From Schaalia turicensis ACS-279-V-Col4 (lineage in GTDB: Bacteria; Actinomycetota; Actinomycetes; Actinomycetales; Actinomycetaceae), in the NCBI RefSeq assembly GCF_000296505.1, contig NZ_JH815209.1, positions 636,341 through 700,340 on the forward strand: a DNA stretch of 64,000 bases, given 5' to 3'. The notes under the pieces are model-generated. The model saw only the letters and a program-made list of their open reading frames with translations, made no database searches and had not been told where the DNA came from. A program made the position numbers and the translations under genes. Every line of letters starts with the position of its first letter. Position 1 is the first letter of the stretch. This document shows, one piece after another, positions 45,467 to 55,182 of this stretch.

Positions 45467-48400
45467 TCAGTCACGCACACGCCTGCGCGCAGCAAACCCA
45501 GCCACACCAGTAGCGAGGAAGAGAGCCGAAAGCTCTGCAAGCAAAACCGCATCAGCACCCGTTGAAGAAAGCTTCTTCACCGAGGCTTTCTTCACAGGCT
45601 GAGAATCACCAACAGGCTTATCGGCATTCGACTGATCCGGAACAGGCACAGCATCCGCGGGAAGAACCTCGAACTTAATGATGCTCTCACCCGACTTGCT
45701 CACCACCTTCACAGTGTGCTCGCCAACTTCAAAGCCAGCCGGAACCTTCCAATCAGCCTGAGCAGTCCCCTGCTCGTCGTCATACTTGATATCGCTTTCA
45801 GGGATTACAACTGGCTCCGAGTGAACGGTGAGCTTAATACGCTCGCCCTTCTTCAGACCCTTCACACGAATCGACAGAGTATCTCCAACCTTCACCTGAG
45901 CAGCACCCAACTCAAGAGTCGGAACATCCGCCTGACCAGGCTCATCACCACCAGGGTTCGGAGTCGGAGTCTGCTGGTGCAGAACAACACGAAGCGGAGC
46001 CGTTACTGCTTCACCTTGCGAGTTGGTTGCAACCGCACGATAGAGATGCGACTGGACGTCCTTCGATGCCTTCAGGCTCAACTTGTCAGTTGTTGCTCCT
46101 TCGATTGGAGTCCACGAATCTTCAGCACCGCTGACCTCACGTGACTGCCATGCAATCGTCGGAACGGGCATACCTGAAGCCGTCGTGGACAGGACGACGG
46201 TTTCGCCCTCGTTCACTGTGACTTTCTGCCACGCACCATCGTCAGCCGGTTCAAGAACCGAGTCGTTCAAGCTAGCGGACAGCGGGGTGAGGGCCGGCTT
46301 TTCGACGATATTGATCGTGAGTGGCTCAGAGTACGCTGTCTCGACGCTATTCGTCGCAGCAACTCGCACCTTCAAACCGTGGTGCTTCGCGTCGATCTCA
46401 AACGAGTAGCCCTGCTGCGTCTGGCCTTCCACATCGTTCCATGTCTGACCATCAGCCGAAGTCTGCCACTGAAGCTTAGGGGCGGGGAAGCCGCTTGTTT
46501 TAGCAGTAAAGGTCAGGATTGATCCGGGAACAGCGTTCAGCTGGTCGCCCGAAACGCTGAAGCCTTCTTCAGGGTCAGCAACTGCGCTAATAACCGCGGT
46601 GGGAGCAGTGTTCTGCCCGTAGACCTCAACCTCAGCAAGGTTGAGTTCCTTCCAGTTTCCTGGCAACATCACACGAATGTAGCGAGCCTGGTAGCCATCG
46701 AAATTCAGACTGGTCGGGAAATCAGCCTTCTCTTCGACCTTGAAGTACTTGAGTTCTCCTGCTTCACCCTTCTTCTCAATTTCTTCGCTGGATAGCTTGT
46801 CGTCAAGCTTGTCCTTCGAAGCAATAACGTAGAAGCCCTTCAGGCGCTCCGCACACGACTGGTTTCCGTTGCACTGATCGTCAGCAGAACGGTTGTAGAT
46901 GTTAACCTGTCCGACCGGAACTGTTTTCTCAAGGTCAACCTCCCACCAGGGATCATTCTGCGTAGCCGTTGCGCTAACCGAACCGTTGTCCCACTTTCCA
47001 TCCGTGTTGCCGTCGACGGCTCGGGATGCTGGGCCGTTCCAGGCGCTGTCAGAAGACTGGCGTGCAGGCTTCTTGAGGGCCAGGTTCAACGAGGGATCGA
47101 CAACCGTCAGGGTTGCGATTTCCGACGTGGCTGTTCCAGCTTCGTTGGTGGCAACGACAAAGAAATCTGCTTCATTGTCATCCTTTGTTGTGACGAAGGT
47201 GTACGAGGAATTCGTTGCACCCTCAATCAGTATGGCCTCGTCCTCGTCCTCGGCACCATCCTCGTCCTCGGCACCGTCCTCATCCTCGTCCTCGTCGTCG
47301 GCATCAATGCGGTACCACTGGTAGGTCGGAGCTGGGCGACCCGAGGCGCCGGCAGTGAAAGTGACGGATTCACCTTCGACGACCTGTGCGTCGCTCGGTT
47401 GAGACGTGAAGGTCGGAGCAACCGAGGCAGCGTGATCCTTGTATGCTGCCACCTTGATCGATTCAACCTTGACGTTGAGAGCATCGGTGTAATAGCTCGG
47501 GTTTGCCAGCTGGATGCGAAGGCGAGAGACCTCATTCGGGTTCATCGTGTACCCGGAGATGGGACGGGTCTTCAGGTCAATTCCTTTGAACAGGTGAGTG
47601 ACGCCGTTGAAGCTCACGTTGTATTCAACGTCGTCTTGGAAACCCGACGATTGGGTGAGATCAAATTCGACATCGCCGTACTTTTCGCCAGAGCGATCAA
47701 CGATGTAGGCGTCCAGGATGGCCGCGTCGCGCGAGGCGCCAACGGTGCGTTCGACAATATCGCGCGTCGGGATGGTGCCACTTCCGTGGTCGAGGTTCAC
47801 GGTCTGAGTGGGGACGTAGCGTGCTTCACCGTCAAGGGCAACCTTGATGACAGGACGGTACTTGTCAGGGGATTCTCCGGACATCGTCACTGTCAGGTCA
47901 AGGCCGTTGCGGGCAAATTGAACGGGGGTTCCCTTGCCATCAACCGTGACTGAGGTGACCTTGTTTGCCAGTCCAGGAACGGTGATTGATTCTCCGGACT
48001 TCCACTGGTTCGGGAAGATGTACAGGTCTGAACCATTCACTGTCAGAAGAGCGTTAGACGGTGCGGGGATCCATGTTGCACTTGCTCCGTCGATGGCGTG
48101 CGGGTGGTCAGTGTGCCATGTTCCTAGTTCCTTCAGAACATATTCGTCGTATTCAGGGAAGGAACCGTCACCCATCGGACCGACGTTGAAGGCGAAGTTT
48201 CCGCCGTTGGCTACGACACCGACGAGGTTCGAGATCGTCTCGCTAATTACTCTGTTAGCTGTGCCCGCTGCGCGATTTGCTCGGGAGTCTGAACAGTAGG
48301 ACCAGCATTGGGGGAAGATGGATCGGATGGATTCCCACGGACCGATACTGAAGGATGAGTGGACCGCGTTGTCACCACCAACGTTGAAGTCACCTTTGTT

Positions 48401-49183
48401 GTTCCACACGCGAGAGTTCACGACCGTTGTATTCGGCTGCAGTTCATGGACCTTGTCGGCCATCTTCTGAGATTGTTCCGCGGTCGGGCGACCCATGTCG
48501 AACCAGAACTCGGCGATTGGACCGTAGTTGGTGAGTAGCTCGGTAATCTGGTCGAGGTTGTATTGAAGGTGTTCTTCAGTGATGGGGTTGAGGTTGGAGT
48601 AGGGCTCGGGCTCATGCTTCTCCCAGTCGATGATGGAGAAGTAGAAGGCGAGCTTCATGTCGATCTTGCCGCATTCGTCAGCGAGCTGTTTCATCGGGTC
48701 TTTCCCGAATGCTGTCTGCTTGACGACGTTGTAGTCCGTCGTCTTGGTGTCCCACATGGCAAAACCGTCATGGTGCTTCGAAGTCACCATGACGTACTTC
48801 ATGCCTGCGTTCTTTGCGGTCTGGCAGATCTTCGCAGCATCCCATTTGTCTGCAGTCATCTTCTTGGCTTCTTTGAGGTATTCCTCGCGAGGAATGTTCA
48901 TCCAAGCCTTGATTTGTTCCGGGTAGCCGATGCGCTGGCGTTGTCCTTTGTAGCTTCCTTCGAACATTGAGTAGACACCCCAGTGCATGAAGAGACCGAA
49001 TTGCAGTTTCTGCCATGCAGCGATGCGTTCATTCGTGGACTTTTCCACTGCTGCGGGCGCACCAAGGATATCTCCAACGTTTTCCTGCGATGTTTGCACC
49101 GAGGCAAATGCTGGCGATAGTGCGCCACCCCCGATGAGCAACGCGGCGGTGGCCAGGCTACTCACGATCCGTCGTCGTAACAT
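45467..49183 (-). CDS. secreted GH29 alpha-L-fucosidase with carbohydrate-binding and Ig-like domains
   Basis: ATG at 49183 follows AAAGGGG. The 1,238-aa protein has a signal peptide (MLRRRIVSSLATAALL, cut near AFA). The GH29 catalytic domain (about 50-450) has FGLFMHWGVYS, SKHHDGFAMW and FWFDMGRP, which contains the nucleophile Asp. An NPCBM/beta-sandwich region follows. F5/8-type C (CBM32-like) is at about 705-860, with Ig-like domains on each side. The C-terminus has LSSTG, a hydrophobic helix and RRRVRD, a sortase-type signal with Ser in place of Pro. It should release fucose from host glycans outside the cell. A run of Asp/Glu codons interrupts one Ig domain. Confidence 0.93.
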   Translation of the reverse strand: MLRRRIVSSLATAALLIGGGALSPAFASVQTSQENVGDILGAPAAVEKSTNERIAAWQKLQFGLFMHWGVYSMFEGSYKGQRQRIGYPEQIKAWMNIPREEYLKEAKKMTADKWDAAKICQTAKNAGMKYVMVTSKHHDGFAMWDTKTTDYNVVKQTAFGKDPMKQLADECGKIDMKLAFYFSIIDWEKHEPEPYSNLNPITEEHLQYNLDQITELLTNYGPIAEFWFDMGRPTAEQSQKMADKVHELQPNTTVVNSRVWNNKGDFNVGGDNAVHSSFSIGPWESIRSIFPQCWSYCSDSRANRAAGTANRVISETISNLVGVVANGGNFAFNVGPMGDGSFPEYDEYVLKELGTWHTDHPHAIDGASATWIPAPSNALLTVNGSDLYIFPNQWKSGESITVPGLANKVTSVTVDGKGTPVQFARNGLDLTVTMSGESPDKYRPVIKVALDGEARYVPTQTVNLDHGSGTIPTRDIVERTVGASRDAAILDAYIVDRSGEKYGDVEFDLTQSSGFQDDVEYNVSFNGVTHLFKGIDLKTRPISGYTMNPNEVSRLRIQLANPSYYTDALNVKVESIKVAAYKDHAASVAPTFTSQPSDAQVVEGESVTFTAGASGRPAPTYQWYRIDADDEDEDEDGAEDEDGAEDEDEAILIEGATNSSYTFVTTKDDNEADFFVVATNEAGTATSEIATLTVVDPSLNLALKKPARQSSDSAWNGPASRAVDGNTDGKWDNGSVSATATQNDPWWEVDLEKTVPVGQVNIYNRSADDQCNGNQSCAERLKGFYVIASKDKLDDKLSSEEIEKKGEAGELKYFKVEEKADFPTSLNFDGYQARYIRVMLPGNWKELNLAEVEVYGQNTAPTAVISAVADPEEGFSVSGDQLNAVPGSILTFTAKTSGFPAPKLQWQTSADGQTWNDVEGQTQQGYSFEIDAKHHGLKVRVAATNSVETAYSEPLTINIVEKPALTPLSASLNDSVLEPADDGAWQKVTVNEGETVVLSTTASGMPVPTIAWQSREVSGAEDSWTPIEGATTDKLSLKASKDVQSHLYRAVATNSQGEAVTAPLRVVLHQQTPTPNPGGDEPGQADVPTLELGAAQVKVGDTLSIRVKGLKKGERIKLTVHSEPVVIPESDIKYDDEQGTAQADWKVPAGFEVGEHTVKVVSKSGESIIKFEVLPADAVPVPDQSNADKPVGDSQPVKKASVKKLSSTGADAVLLAELSALFLATGVAGFAARRRVRD
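47236..47305. repeat. 18-bp tandem repeat encoding an acidic run in the fucosidase
   Basis: Units CCTCGTCCTCGGCACC(A/G)T repeat twice and then degrade into CTCGTC copies. They encode a tract of Asp, Glu and GlyAla units within an Ig-like domain. Such tracts gain and lose units by slippage. Confidence 0.75.
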
Positions 49184-49440
49184 ACGGCGGTTCCCCTTTC
49201 GAGTGTGTTAATGGGACAGACATCGTTGTCTTTTCCTCTTCGTTGAGGTTTCCCATTAGGGAATCGTAATGACGAAATAGAAGCGATTTCTTTCACTTGA
49301 TGATCGAAAATATTAAATTCGATAGTTTTTCGACGGTTCGATTAATCCTTACTCCAAAAGGTCCTAGGTAAAGTAGTTTCTGAGAAAACTAAAAAATATC
49401 CTTATGCCTTTTCCTATTGCCGAGGCCACGCTCCCCAAAA
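49184..49440 (-). promoter_or_regulatory. fucosidase upstream region
   Basis: The AT-rich leader contains TAATGGGA (49209-49216) and its inverse TCCCATTA (49251-49258), 34 bases apart. This could be a looped or dimer-dimer operator. No confident promoter was assigned. Confidence 0.3.
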
Positions 49441-49441
49441 T

Positions 49442-49523
49442 CACCGCGCTTGTTCACCATCCACCCTGCACACAACCGCGCTTGTTCACCGTCTACCCCC
49501 GCACACAACCGCGCTTGTTCACG
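49442..49523 (-). repeat. three AACAAGCGCG-family repeats, 32-33-bp period
   Basis: Copies are at 49442-49458, 49474-49490 and 49507-49523, separated by related spacers (ATCCACCCTGCACACAA and TCTACCCCCGCACACAA). They lie between the fucosidase promoter and the metG terminator. Confidence 0.87.
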
Positions 49524-49580
49524 GCGCGGGCGGGCATAAGCCAGGGGCAAGTGAAGAAGGCGTGCCTTGCCGTAGACAGA

Positions 49581-49616
49581 CGAAAGGTGGGAAGCGGACG
49601 AGCTTCCCACCTTTCG
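49581..49616 (-). terminator. metG terminator hairpin
   Basis: Perfect 15-base arms (CGAAAGGTGGGAAGC, 49581-49595 and 49602-49616) just beyond the metG stop. Confidence 0.7.
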
Positions 49617-49646
49617 CGGTGTTGAATGAGTTGAGCTTACAAAGGC

Positions 49647-51488
49647 TCAGGCTCCGGTCACATCATCGGGAGCTGAATCCGCGTAGCGTGCGAGTTCTTC
49701 TTCGACGATGGCTTCGTCGAGCTTGGTGAAGACAGGCGTCGGCTTCGCGATCGGGGTACCCACCGTGATGAGGTGGCGTTCCCACGTTGGAGCTGAGGTG
49801 TAGTCACCCGTAATAATCGGGTATCCGTTGCGGCCGTCGAATGCTTCGGGCAGAACCTGCGGGTCGAGTTCTTCGACCTCTTCGATGCGTGGCATCGGAG
49901 CGATGTTGCCCGCACCGCCCATGACGCGGTCAATGTCGTTCGCTGCGTGAGGGAGGAACGGCGAGAGCATCAGGTTGAGATCAGTGACAGCCTGGGCGAG
50001 GGTATGCAGAACCGTTGCAAGTCGTTCACGCTGTTCGGGTGCCTTGAGCTTGAAGGGCTCGGTGTCGGTGACGTACTTGTTGGCTTCGCTGACCAGTCGC
50101 ATCGCTTCAGAGAGTGCGGCCTTCTGACGGTGGTGACGGATCAGGTCACCGATAGTTTCGAAGCCTTTGTTGATTTCGTCCAATAGCGCACGGTCGATAT
50201 CTTCAAGCTCGCCGGGAGCAGGAATTTCGCCGAACTTCTTGGCGATCATCGATGCCGTTCGGTTGACCAGGTTGCCCCAGCCGGCGACGAGTTCGCCGTT
50301 GGTGCGGCGGACGAATTCTGCCCATGTGAAGTCGGAGTCGGAGGTTTCCGGGCCTGCTGCGCTGATGAAGTAACGCAGGGCATCTGCCTGGTAGCGAGCC
50401 AGGAAATCACGGACGTAGATGACGATGCCGTGGGAGGAAGAGAATTTCTTGCCTTCCATGGTGAGGAATTCGCTGGACACAACTTCGGTCGGCATGTTGA
50501 GGACGCCGAGCGTTCCAGGCTTTCCACCCTTGGTACCCTGACCGTTGTAGCCGAGCATTTCGGCAGGCCAAATCTGGGAGTGGAAGACGATGTTGTCCTT
50601 GCCCATGAAGTAGTAGGACAGGGCCTCGGGATCATTCCACCACTGGCGCCACGCTTCGGGGTCGCCGGTGCGACGTGCCCACTCGATTGATGCTGAGAGG
50701 TAGCCGATGACGGCGTCGAACCAGACGTAGAGGCGCTTGGTCGGCTGGTCTTCCCACCCGGGAACTGGGATGCCCCAGTCGATGTCGCGCGTCATGGCAC
50801 GCGGGCGGATGTCTTCGAGGAAGTTCTTGGAGAACTTGATAACGTTCGGACGCCAAGTGCCGGACTGTTCACGATCGTCGAGCCATGCGGACAGGGCTTC
50901 GGCGAGTGCAGGTAGGTCGAGGAAGTAGTGGGTGGACTCAACGAACTTGGGGGTCTCGCCGTTGATGCGCGAGTGCGGATCAATCAGGTCGGTGGGATCC
51001 AGCTGGTTACCGCAGGCGTCACATTGGTCGCCACGAGCGCCTTCAGTACCACAGATCGGGCAGGTGCCTTCGATGTAACGGTCGGGCAACGTGCGTCCAG
51101 TTGAGGGTGAAATTGCTGCGCGAGTGACCTGTTCGATCATGTATCCGTTGTCGCGGACAGTGCGGAACATTTCTTGGACGACTGCGTAGTGGTTGCCGGC
51201 GGTCGTGCGAGTGAAGAGGTCGTAGGACAGGCCGAGCGCGACGAGGTCTTCGACGATCAGTCGGTTGTTGCGGTCTGCAAGTTCGCGAGCGGTCACGCCT
51301 TCGCCGTCTGCTGCGACGAGGATCGGAGTACCGTGTTCGTCGGTTCCGGACACCATCAATACGTCGTGTCCTGCCATTCGCATGTATCGCGAGAAGACGT
51401 CGGAGGGCACGCCGAATCCGGCAACGTGTCCAATGTGACGGGGACCGTTGGCGTAAGGCCAAGCTACTGCAGACAAAATACGGCTCAT
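49647..51488 (-). CDS. metG: methionyl-tRNA synthetase
   Basis: I take ATG 51488 ([15 protein letters not shown]), matching the family N-terminus; the longer frame starts at 51548. The 613-aa enzyme charges tRNA-Met. It has the HIGH motif as PRHIGHVAG, the zinc knuckle CPICGTEG...QCDACG, the KMSKS-type [10 protein letters not shown] and a helical anticodon-binding domain. No C-terminal tRNA-binding (EMAP) domain is present. Confidence 0.96.
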   Translation of the reverse strand: MSRILSAVAWPYANGPRHIGHVAGFGVPSDVFSRYMRMAGHDVLMVSGTDEHGTPILVAADGEGVTARELADRNNRLIVEDLVALGLSYDLFTRTTAGNHYAVVQEMFRTVRDNGYMIEQVTRAAISPSTGRTLPDRYIEGTCPICGTEGARGDQCDACGNQLDPTDLIDPHSRINGETPKFVESTHYFLDLPALAEALSAWLDDREQSGTWRPNVIKFSKNFLEDIRPRAMTRDIDWGIPVPGWEDQPTKRLYVWFDAVIGYLSASIEWARRTGDPEAWRQWWNDPEALSYYFMGKDNIVFHSQIWPAEMLGYNGQGTKGGKPGTLGVLNMPTEVVSSEFLTMEGKKFSSSHGIVIYVRDFLARYQADALRYFISAAGPETSDSDFTWAEFVRRTNGELVAGWGNLVNRTASMIAKKFGEIPAPGELEDIDRALLDEINKGFETIGDLIRHHRQKAALSEAMRLVSEANKYVTDTEPFKLKAPEQRERLATVLHTLAQAVTDLNLMLSPFLPHAANDIDRVMGGAGNIAPMPRIEEVEELDPQVLPEAFDGRNGYPIITGDYTSAPTWERHLITVGTPIAKPTPVFTKLDEAIVEEELARYADSAPDDVTGA

Positions 51489-51545
51489 GGTTCTAAGGAT
51501 AGTGCCCCGTCGGGTATATTCCGAACTCGCGTCTCCCCGTTCCCC

Positions 51546-51748
51546 CACCGCGCTTGTTCACCACACCCGCCTCCCCACACACCGCGCTTGTTCACCATTT
51601 CAGTGGGCACGTATGACCCGAATTCACTGATGCATTTCTTCAACAAGCGCGCTCAAAGGGCTTAATCACGGCACTGCAGGCTTCTTGTTTCCACGAGCGT
51701 TTGCCCAAAAGCTTGAACAAGCGCGGTCAAAACGGTGAACAAGCGCAG
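51546..51748. repeat. five AACAAGCGCG-family repeats between metG and pncA
   Basis: Copies are at 51546-51562 and 51580-51596 (inverse), 51638-51654, 51711-51728 and 51734-51748 (direct). The two orientations face each other across the gap. No gene is supported in 51489-51783. Confidence 0.85.
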
Positions 51749-51783
51749 TAGAGTTGAGGGCAACATACATAAGAGGAGCTCAG

Positions 51784-52359
51784 ATGAAACGCGCACTCAT
51801 CATCGTCGATGTCCAGCCCACTTTCTGTGAAGGCGGGGCTTTACCCGTTGAAGGAGGAAATGCGTGTGCAGAGCGTATCCGCACGTATGTGGATGATCAT
51901 CGCCAAGAGTACGGCTTTATTGCGACGACGCAGGATTGGCATATTGATCCGGGAGCTCATTTCTCTGCGACCCCGGATTATGTGGACACGTGGCCACCGC
52001 ATGGCGTGGCCGGTAGTGCCGAAGCGGAGTTGCATCCTGCCATTTGGGACCTCGACGTTGATGCCCACGTGAAGAAGGGCCAGTTTGCGGCTGCCTACTC
52101 TGGGTTCGAAGGGATGGACGAGGCCGGGACTTTGCTCGGCGATTTACTGGATGGTGCCGGAGTGAATGAGGTTGATGTCATCGGTTTGGCGCAGTCTCAT
52201 TGCGTGTGCGACACCGCGTTGGATGCGAAGAAGGCCGGTTTTACCGTGCGAGTGCTCTCCGACCTGACGGAGCCGGTATCACCGGAAACTGGGGCTGTTG
52301 CGTCGAAGAAGTTGGCAGACGCTGGGATCCTGGAGGTTCCTTCAACCGAGATTAGCTAA
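51784..52359 (+). CDS. pncA: isochorismatase-fold nicotinamidase (PncA-like)
   Basis: The start is ATG 51784, after GGAG at 6 bases. The 191-aa enzyme has the triad Asp8 (IIVDVQ), Lys in VKKGQFAAAYSGF and Cys in QSHCVCDTA, with metal ligands in DWHIDPGAHF. The GLAQSHCVCDT context fits nicotinamidase of NAD salvage better than other isochorismatase relatives. Confidence 0.87.
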   Translation: MKRALIIVDVQPTFCEGGALPVEGGNACAERIRTYVDDHRQEYGFIATTQDWHIDPGAHFSATPDYVDTWPPHGVAGSAEAELHPAIWDLDVDAHVKKGQFAAAYSGFEGMDEAGTLLGDLLDGAGVNEVDVIGLAQSHCVCDTALDAKKAGFTVRVLSDLTEPVSPETGAVASKKLADAGILEVPSTEIS

Positions 52360-52387
52360 GAGGATTCTGGTTCCCTACCAAGACGCC

Positions 52388-52419
52388 GGGGCGGTGCTAC
52401 TGACACGTAGCACCGCCCC
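52388..52419. terminator. bidirectional terminator between pncA and rsmI
   Basis: Perfect 13-base arms (GGGGCGGTGCTAC and its complement) with a 6-base loop, placed between convergent genes. Confidence 0.78.
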
Positions 52420-52444
52420 CCATTTCAGGTCATCTGCTCACATA

Positions 52445-53302
52445 TCACTGTTCTTTGTAAGCGAGAGCAGCTTTATAAAGTTCGTTCTTCCGCAAGCCTG
52501 TTGCTGAAGCAACTTCGGCTGCCGCGTCTTTGAGTCGCATTCCTTCCGAAGCTAACGCAAGCACTGTTTTCACATGGTCTTCAGCGCTCTTCTTGCCTTT
52601 GAAACCGGCGATAACAATCGTGATTTCGCCGAGTACTTCCCCCTCCGTCTGGGTAATCAGGTCCGATAGGGAGCCTCGTAAAACTTCTTCATATTTCTTT
52701 GTCAGTTCTCGACACACGACTGCTTGACGCTCCCCGCCGAAAGCACTGGCCATACGTTGCAGGGTGCCATGAACGCGTTTGGCTGATTCAAAGAAAATGA
52801 GAGTGTGCGGGTCGTCCGCAAGCGCTTCGAGGTAGGCGCTTGCTTCACCGTCTTTACGGGGTAGGAAGCCCTCGAAGCTGAAGCGGTCAGAAGGCAGGCC
52901 TGAAACAGCAAGCGCAGTAACAGGGGCCGACGGACCAGGCAATGCAGAGACGTGAACACCACGTTCGACCGCTGCTCGCACCACGCGGAACCCGGGGTCT
53001 GAAACGGTTGGCATTCCGGCGTCAGAGACCAGCAGGACCCGCGCTCCGCTTTCGGCACAGTCGACGAGGCCCTCTGCCCGGTCGCCTTCATTGTGATCGT
53101 GCAAACTGAGAACTTTACCGTTTACTCGAACGTTCAAACGGCTAGCCAGGGCCAGCATGCGCCGGGTGTCTTCCGCTGCGACAACCTCAGCTTCTTGCAG
53201 GGCCCTGATAAACCGTGGTGAAGCGTCGTCCACATCACCGATCGGGGTTGCTGCAAGCAGGATGGACGCAGGGCGTTGTACAGGTTCACGTTGTTCTGGC
53301 AC
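52445..53302 (-). CDS. rsmI: 16S rRNA (cytidine-1402-2'-O)-methyltransferase
   Basis: The 285-aa tetrapyrrole-methylase-fold protein has ILLAATPIGDVDDASPRFIRAL, AAEDTRRM, LVSDAGMPTVSDPGF and ALPGPSAPVTALAVSGLP. It methylates C1402 of 16S rRNA. A weak HTH-like end (LKDAAAEVASATGLRKNELYKAAL) is usual for actinobacterial RsmI. Confidence 0.95.
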   Translation of the reverse strand: MPEQREPVQRPASILLAATPIGDVDDASPRFIRALQEAEVVAAEDTRRMLALASRLNVRVNGKVLSLHDHNEGDRAEGLVDCAESGARVLLVSDAGMPTVSDPGFRVVRAAVERGVHVSALPGPSAPVTALAVSGLPSDRFSFEGFLPRKDGEASAYLEALADDPHTLIFFESAKRVHGTLQRMASAFGGERQAVVCRELTKKYEEVLRGSLSDLITQTEGEVLGEITIVIAGFKGKKSAEDHVKTVLALASEGMRLKDAAAEVASATGLRKNELYKAALAYKEQ

Positions 53303-53419
53303 GGTCTCATCGTCTCATCGAGCTGGGAGGCAGTACAAGCCACGATTGGCCTCGTCGTTGAATTCACGAAACCCACATGGCTCGCGTTCGGGCGAACCGC
53401 AACCGACCGCCCGGCCTCG

Positions 53420-54259
53420 TCACCCTTGCGCGCAACGAGCCCACACGATCAGACGAGTCGTGGCAAAGAAAATACCGGCGAAAATCGCGATCATGCCACC
53501 AACCGAAAGGTTGAACACCACACCGCACGCGAAACCGACCACTCCGATTCCCAGCCCCGCGAGCGGAGCAGCAACCATGAAGTGTGGCCATGACTTCACC
53601 AGCGGGGCAAGTCCCGCCGCGGGAGCAGCGAAAAGCGCAATCGACAATACGGTGCCGACGGCGGGAATCAACAGGACGATTGCACCGATGACCATTGCGA
53701 TACTCAGGCTCTCAAGAAGACGCGTGTTCATCCCGCGCGTCAATGAATCAATGGGGTCGTAGCTCTTAAAGACCAGCTCTTTCCCCCACACGGCAACGAT
53801 GATGAGCACCACCACTAGACCCGCGCCGGCCGACGCAACATCCCAGGAGTTAACCGTCAGAATCGAGCCGGTCAGAAACGACTGGATTTGAATCGGCAAC
53901 GGCGAAAACCAGCGGTACAGGAAGTAGCCCATCGCGAACCCAAAGGTCAGCACAATGCCGGCGCTTGCCTGTGATGAAATCCCCGGAATTCCACCGATGA
54001 ACCGCATCAGCCCACCTAGGGGAAGACAGAAAAGGAAGGCGCCAACAAACAGGGCAAGCGACATCTGCTCATGACTCGCCCCAAGCGTGGCGGCGATGAC
54101 TACGCCCAGAATGCCTCCTGGGAATGTTCCGTGCGTGACTGACTCGGCAAAGAAGATTTTCCGGTCGAGGAAGGCGAAAGCGCCGACCAGCCCGGCGAGT
54201 AAACACACGGCAACGAGCTCCATGACAGGAAGGAGAAGAACATCCAGATGAGAAATCAA
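53420..54259 (-). CDS. metal ABC transporter permease 2 (ZnuB/TroD family)
   Basis: The 279-aa product begins at TTG 54259, overlapping the upstream TGA (TTGA) with AAGGGGAAAGG before it. The longer frame to 54553 is a shadow of the upstream gene. Eight or so membrane helices are visible, with FLDRKIFFAESVTHGTFPGGILGVVIAA, the ABC-3 family loop. Two different permeases suggest a TroC/TroD-like pair for Mn or Zn. Confidence 0.85.
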   Translation of the reverse strand: MISHLDVLLLPVMELVAVCLLAGLVGAFAFLDRKIFFAESVTHGTFPGGILGVVIAATLGASHEQMSLALFVGAFLFCLPLGGLMRFIGGIPGISSQASAGIVLTFGFAMGYFLYRWFSPLPIQIQSFLTGSILTVNSWDVASAGAGLVVVLIIVAVWGKELVFKSYDPIDSLTRGMNTRLLESLSIAMVIGAIVLLIPAVGTVLSIALFAAPAAGLAPLVKSWPHFMVAAPLAGLGIGVVGFACGVVFNLSVGGMIAIFAGIFFATTRLIVWARCAQG

Positions 54260-55182
54260 CAGCGCACCTTTCCCCTTCGTTTCCCGATCGCAGCGATACC
54301 GACAGCGATGAAGAACAGTGCAACAAGGACAAGGACGACACCCGCTTGCGGAGAGATGGGGCGCGGGCTGGGGGTCAGGAGAAGTTGCATGCCTAGCCAG
54401 CTGGCAAGAAGGCTCACGCTCACTCCAATAATGCTCGCTTGTCGTACTGTTCGCCCAAGCAGACGCCCTGTCGCCCCTGGAACGATCAAGAACGCGATGA
54501 CAAGAAGCACGCCGATTGCCGACGATGCTGCGACAACGACCGCGGCAATACACGCGTTCAGCGCGTAATCGATGCCTCTGAGGTTGATGCGTGATGCCAG
54601 CGCTCCCTGCCGGTCAAACGCAACGTAGAGGTGTTCCTTCCACGTTAGCGCAAGCACGATTCCTGTCAGGATAAAGACGACCAGCGACTGAGCAAGCCCA
54701 GAGTCGGTCGTTTCCAACAAGCGCCCGAACATGAGGGCTTCCAGTTGCCCTGACATATCACCGACTTTGAGGGAAATCGTCATGCCGAGTGCGAAGAAGG
54801 CAGTCAGAATGACCGCTGTTGCACCTTCATGCGCTGATTCGTTGTCGCTTTCTCGCTTGGAAGACTGGCTTGCCACTAGTGCAATGACAACTGCGATGCC
54901 AGCACAACCGGCACCAATAATGATGGCGTCGCTCCCGCCAACGATGAACCCGACGACGATTCCGGGGAACACCGAGTGCACCATGACTTCGGCGTTAAAT
55001 TCGGCTTTTCGTAGGTTCACTAGCGTACCGACGAGGCCGGCCACAACTGATAGAAGGACAAGAAATATAAAGGGCCGGAATAGGAAGGGATAGGCCGCAA
55101 GACCCCTGAGCCCCACGATTGATTCGGAGAGCGCTCGCAGGTGTTCAACGAGCGTTGCAACGCCATCGGACAGCGTGTTCAT
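54256..55182 (-). CDS. metal ABC transporter permease 1 (ZnuB/TroC family)
   Basis: The 308-aa ABC-3 permease has LRKAEFNAEVMVHSVFPGIVVGFIVGG, typical of the family's first loop, and about nine helices. It overlaps the ATPase gene upstream (ATGA) and the second permease gene downstream (TTGA), so it belongs to a tight four-gene operon. Confidence 0.9.
   Translation of the reverse strand: MNTLSDGVATLVEHLRALSESIVGLRGLAAYPFLFRPFIFLVLLSVVAGLVGTLVNLRKAEFNAEVMVHSVFPGIVVGFIVGGSDAIIIGAGCAGIAVVIALVASQSSKRESDNESAHEGATAVILTAFFALGMTISLKVGDMSGQLEALMFGRLLETTDSGLAQSLVVFILTGIVLALTWKEHLYVAFDRQGALASRINLRGIDYALNACIAAVVVAASSAIGVLLVIAFLIVPGATGRLLGRTVRQASIIGVSVSLLASWLGMQLLLTPSPRPISPQAGVVLVLVALFFIAVGIAAIGKRRGKVRC

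Noticed and set aside
45337..51748. Short regularly spaced repeats as a CRISPR array
   Set aside because: Repeats are about 16 bases with 15-19-base spacers that are themselves similar, copies occur singly across 24 kb and in both orientations, and there are no cas genes.
27795..51748. The repeat as a Pasteurellaceae uptake sequence
   Set aside because: AACAAGCGCGGTC looks like the Actinobacillus uptake motif (ACAAGCGGTC) but has two extra bases, and the organism is an actinobacterium. The likeness is probably chance; only the general idea of an uptake signal is kept as one possibility.
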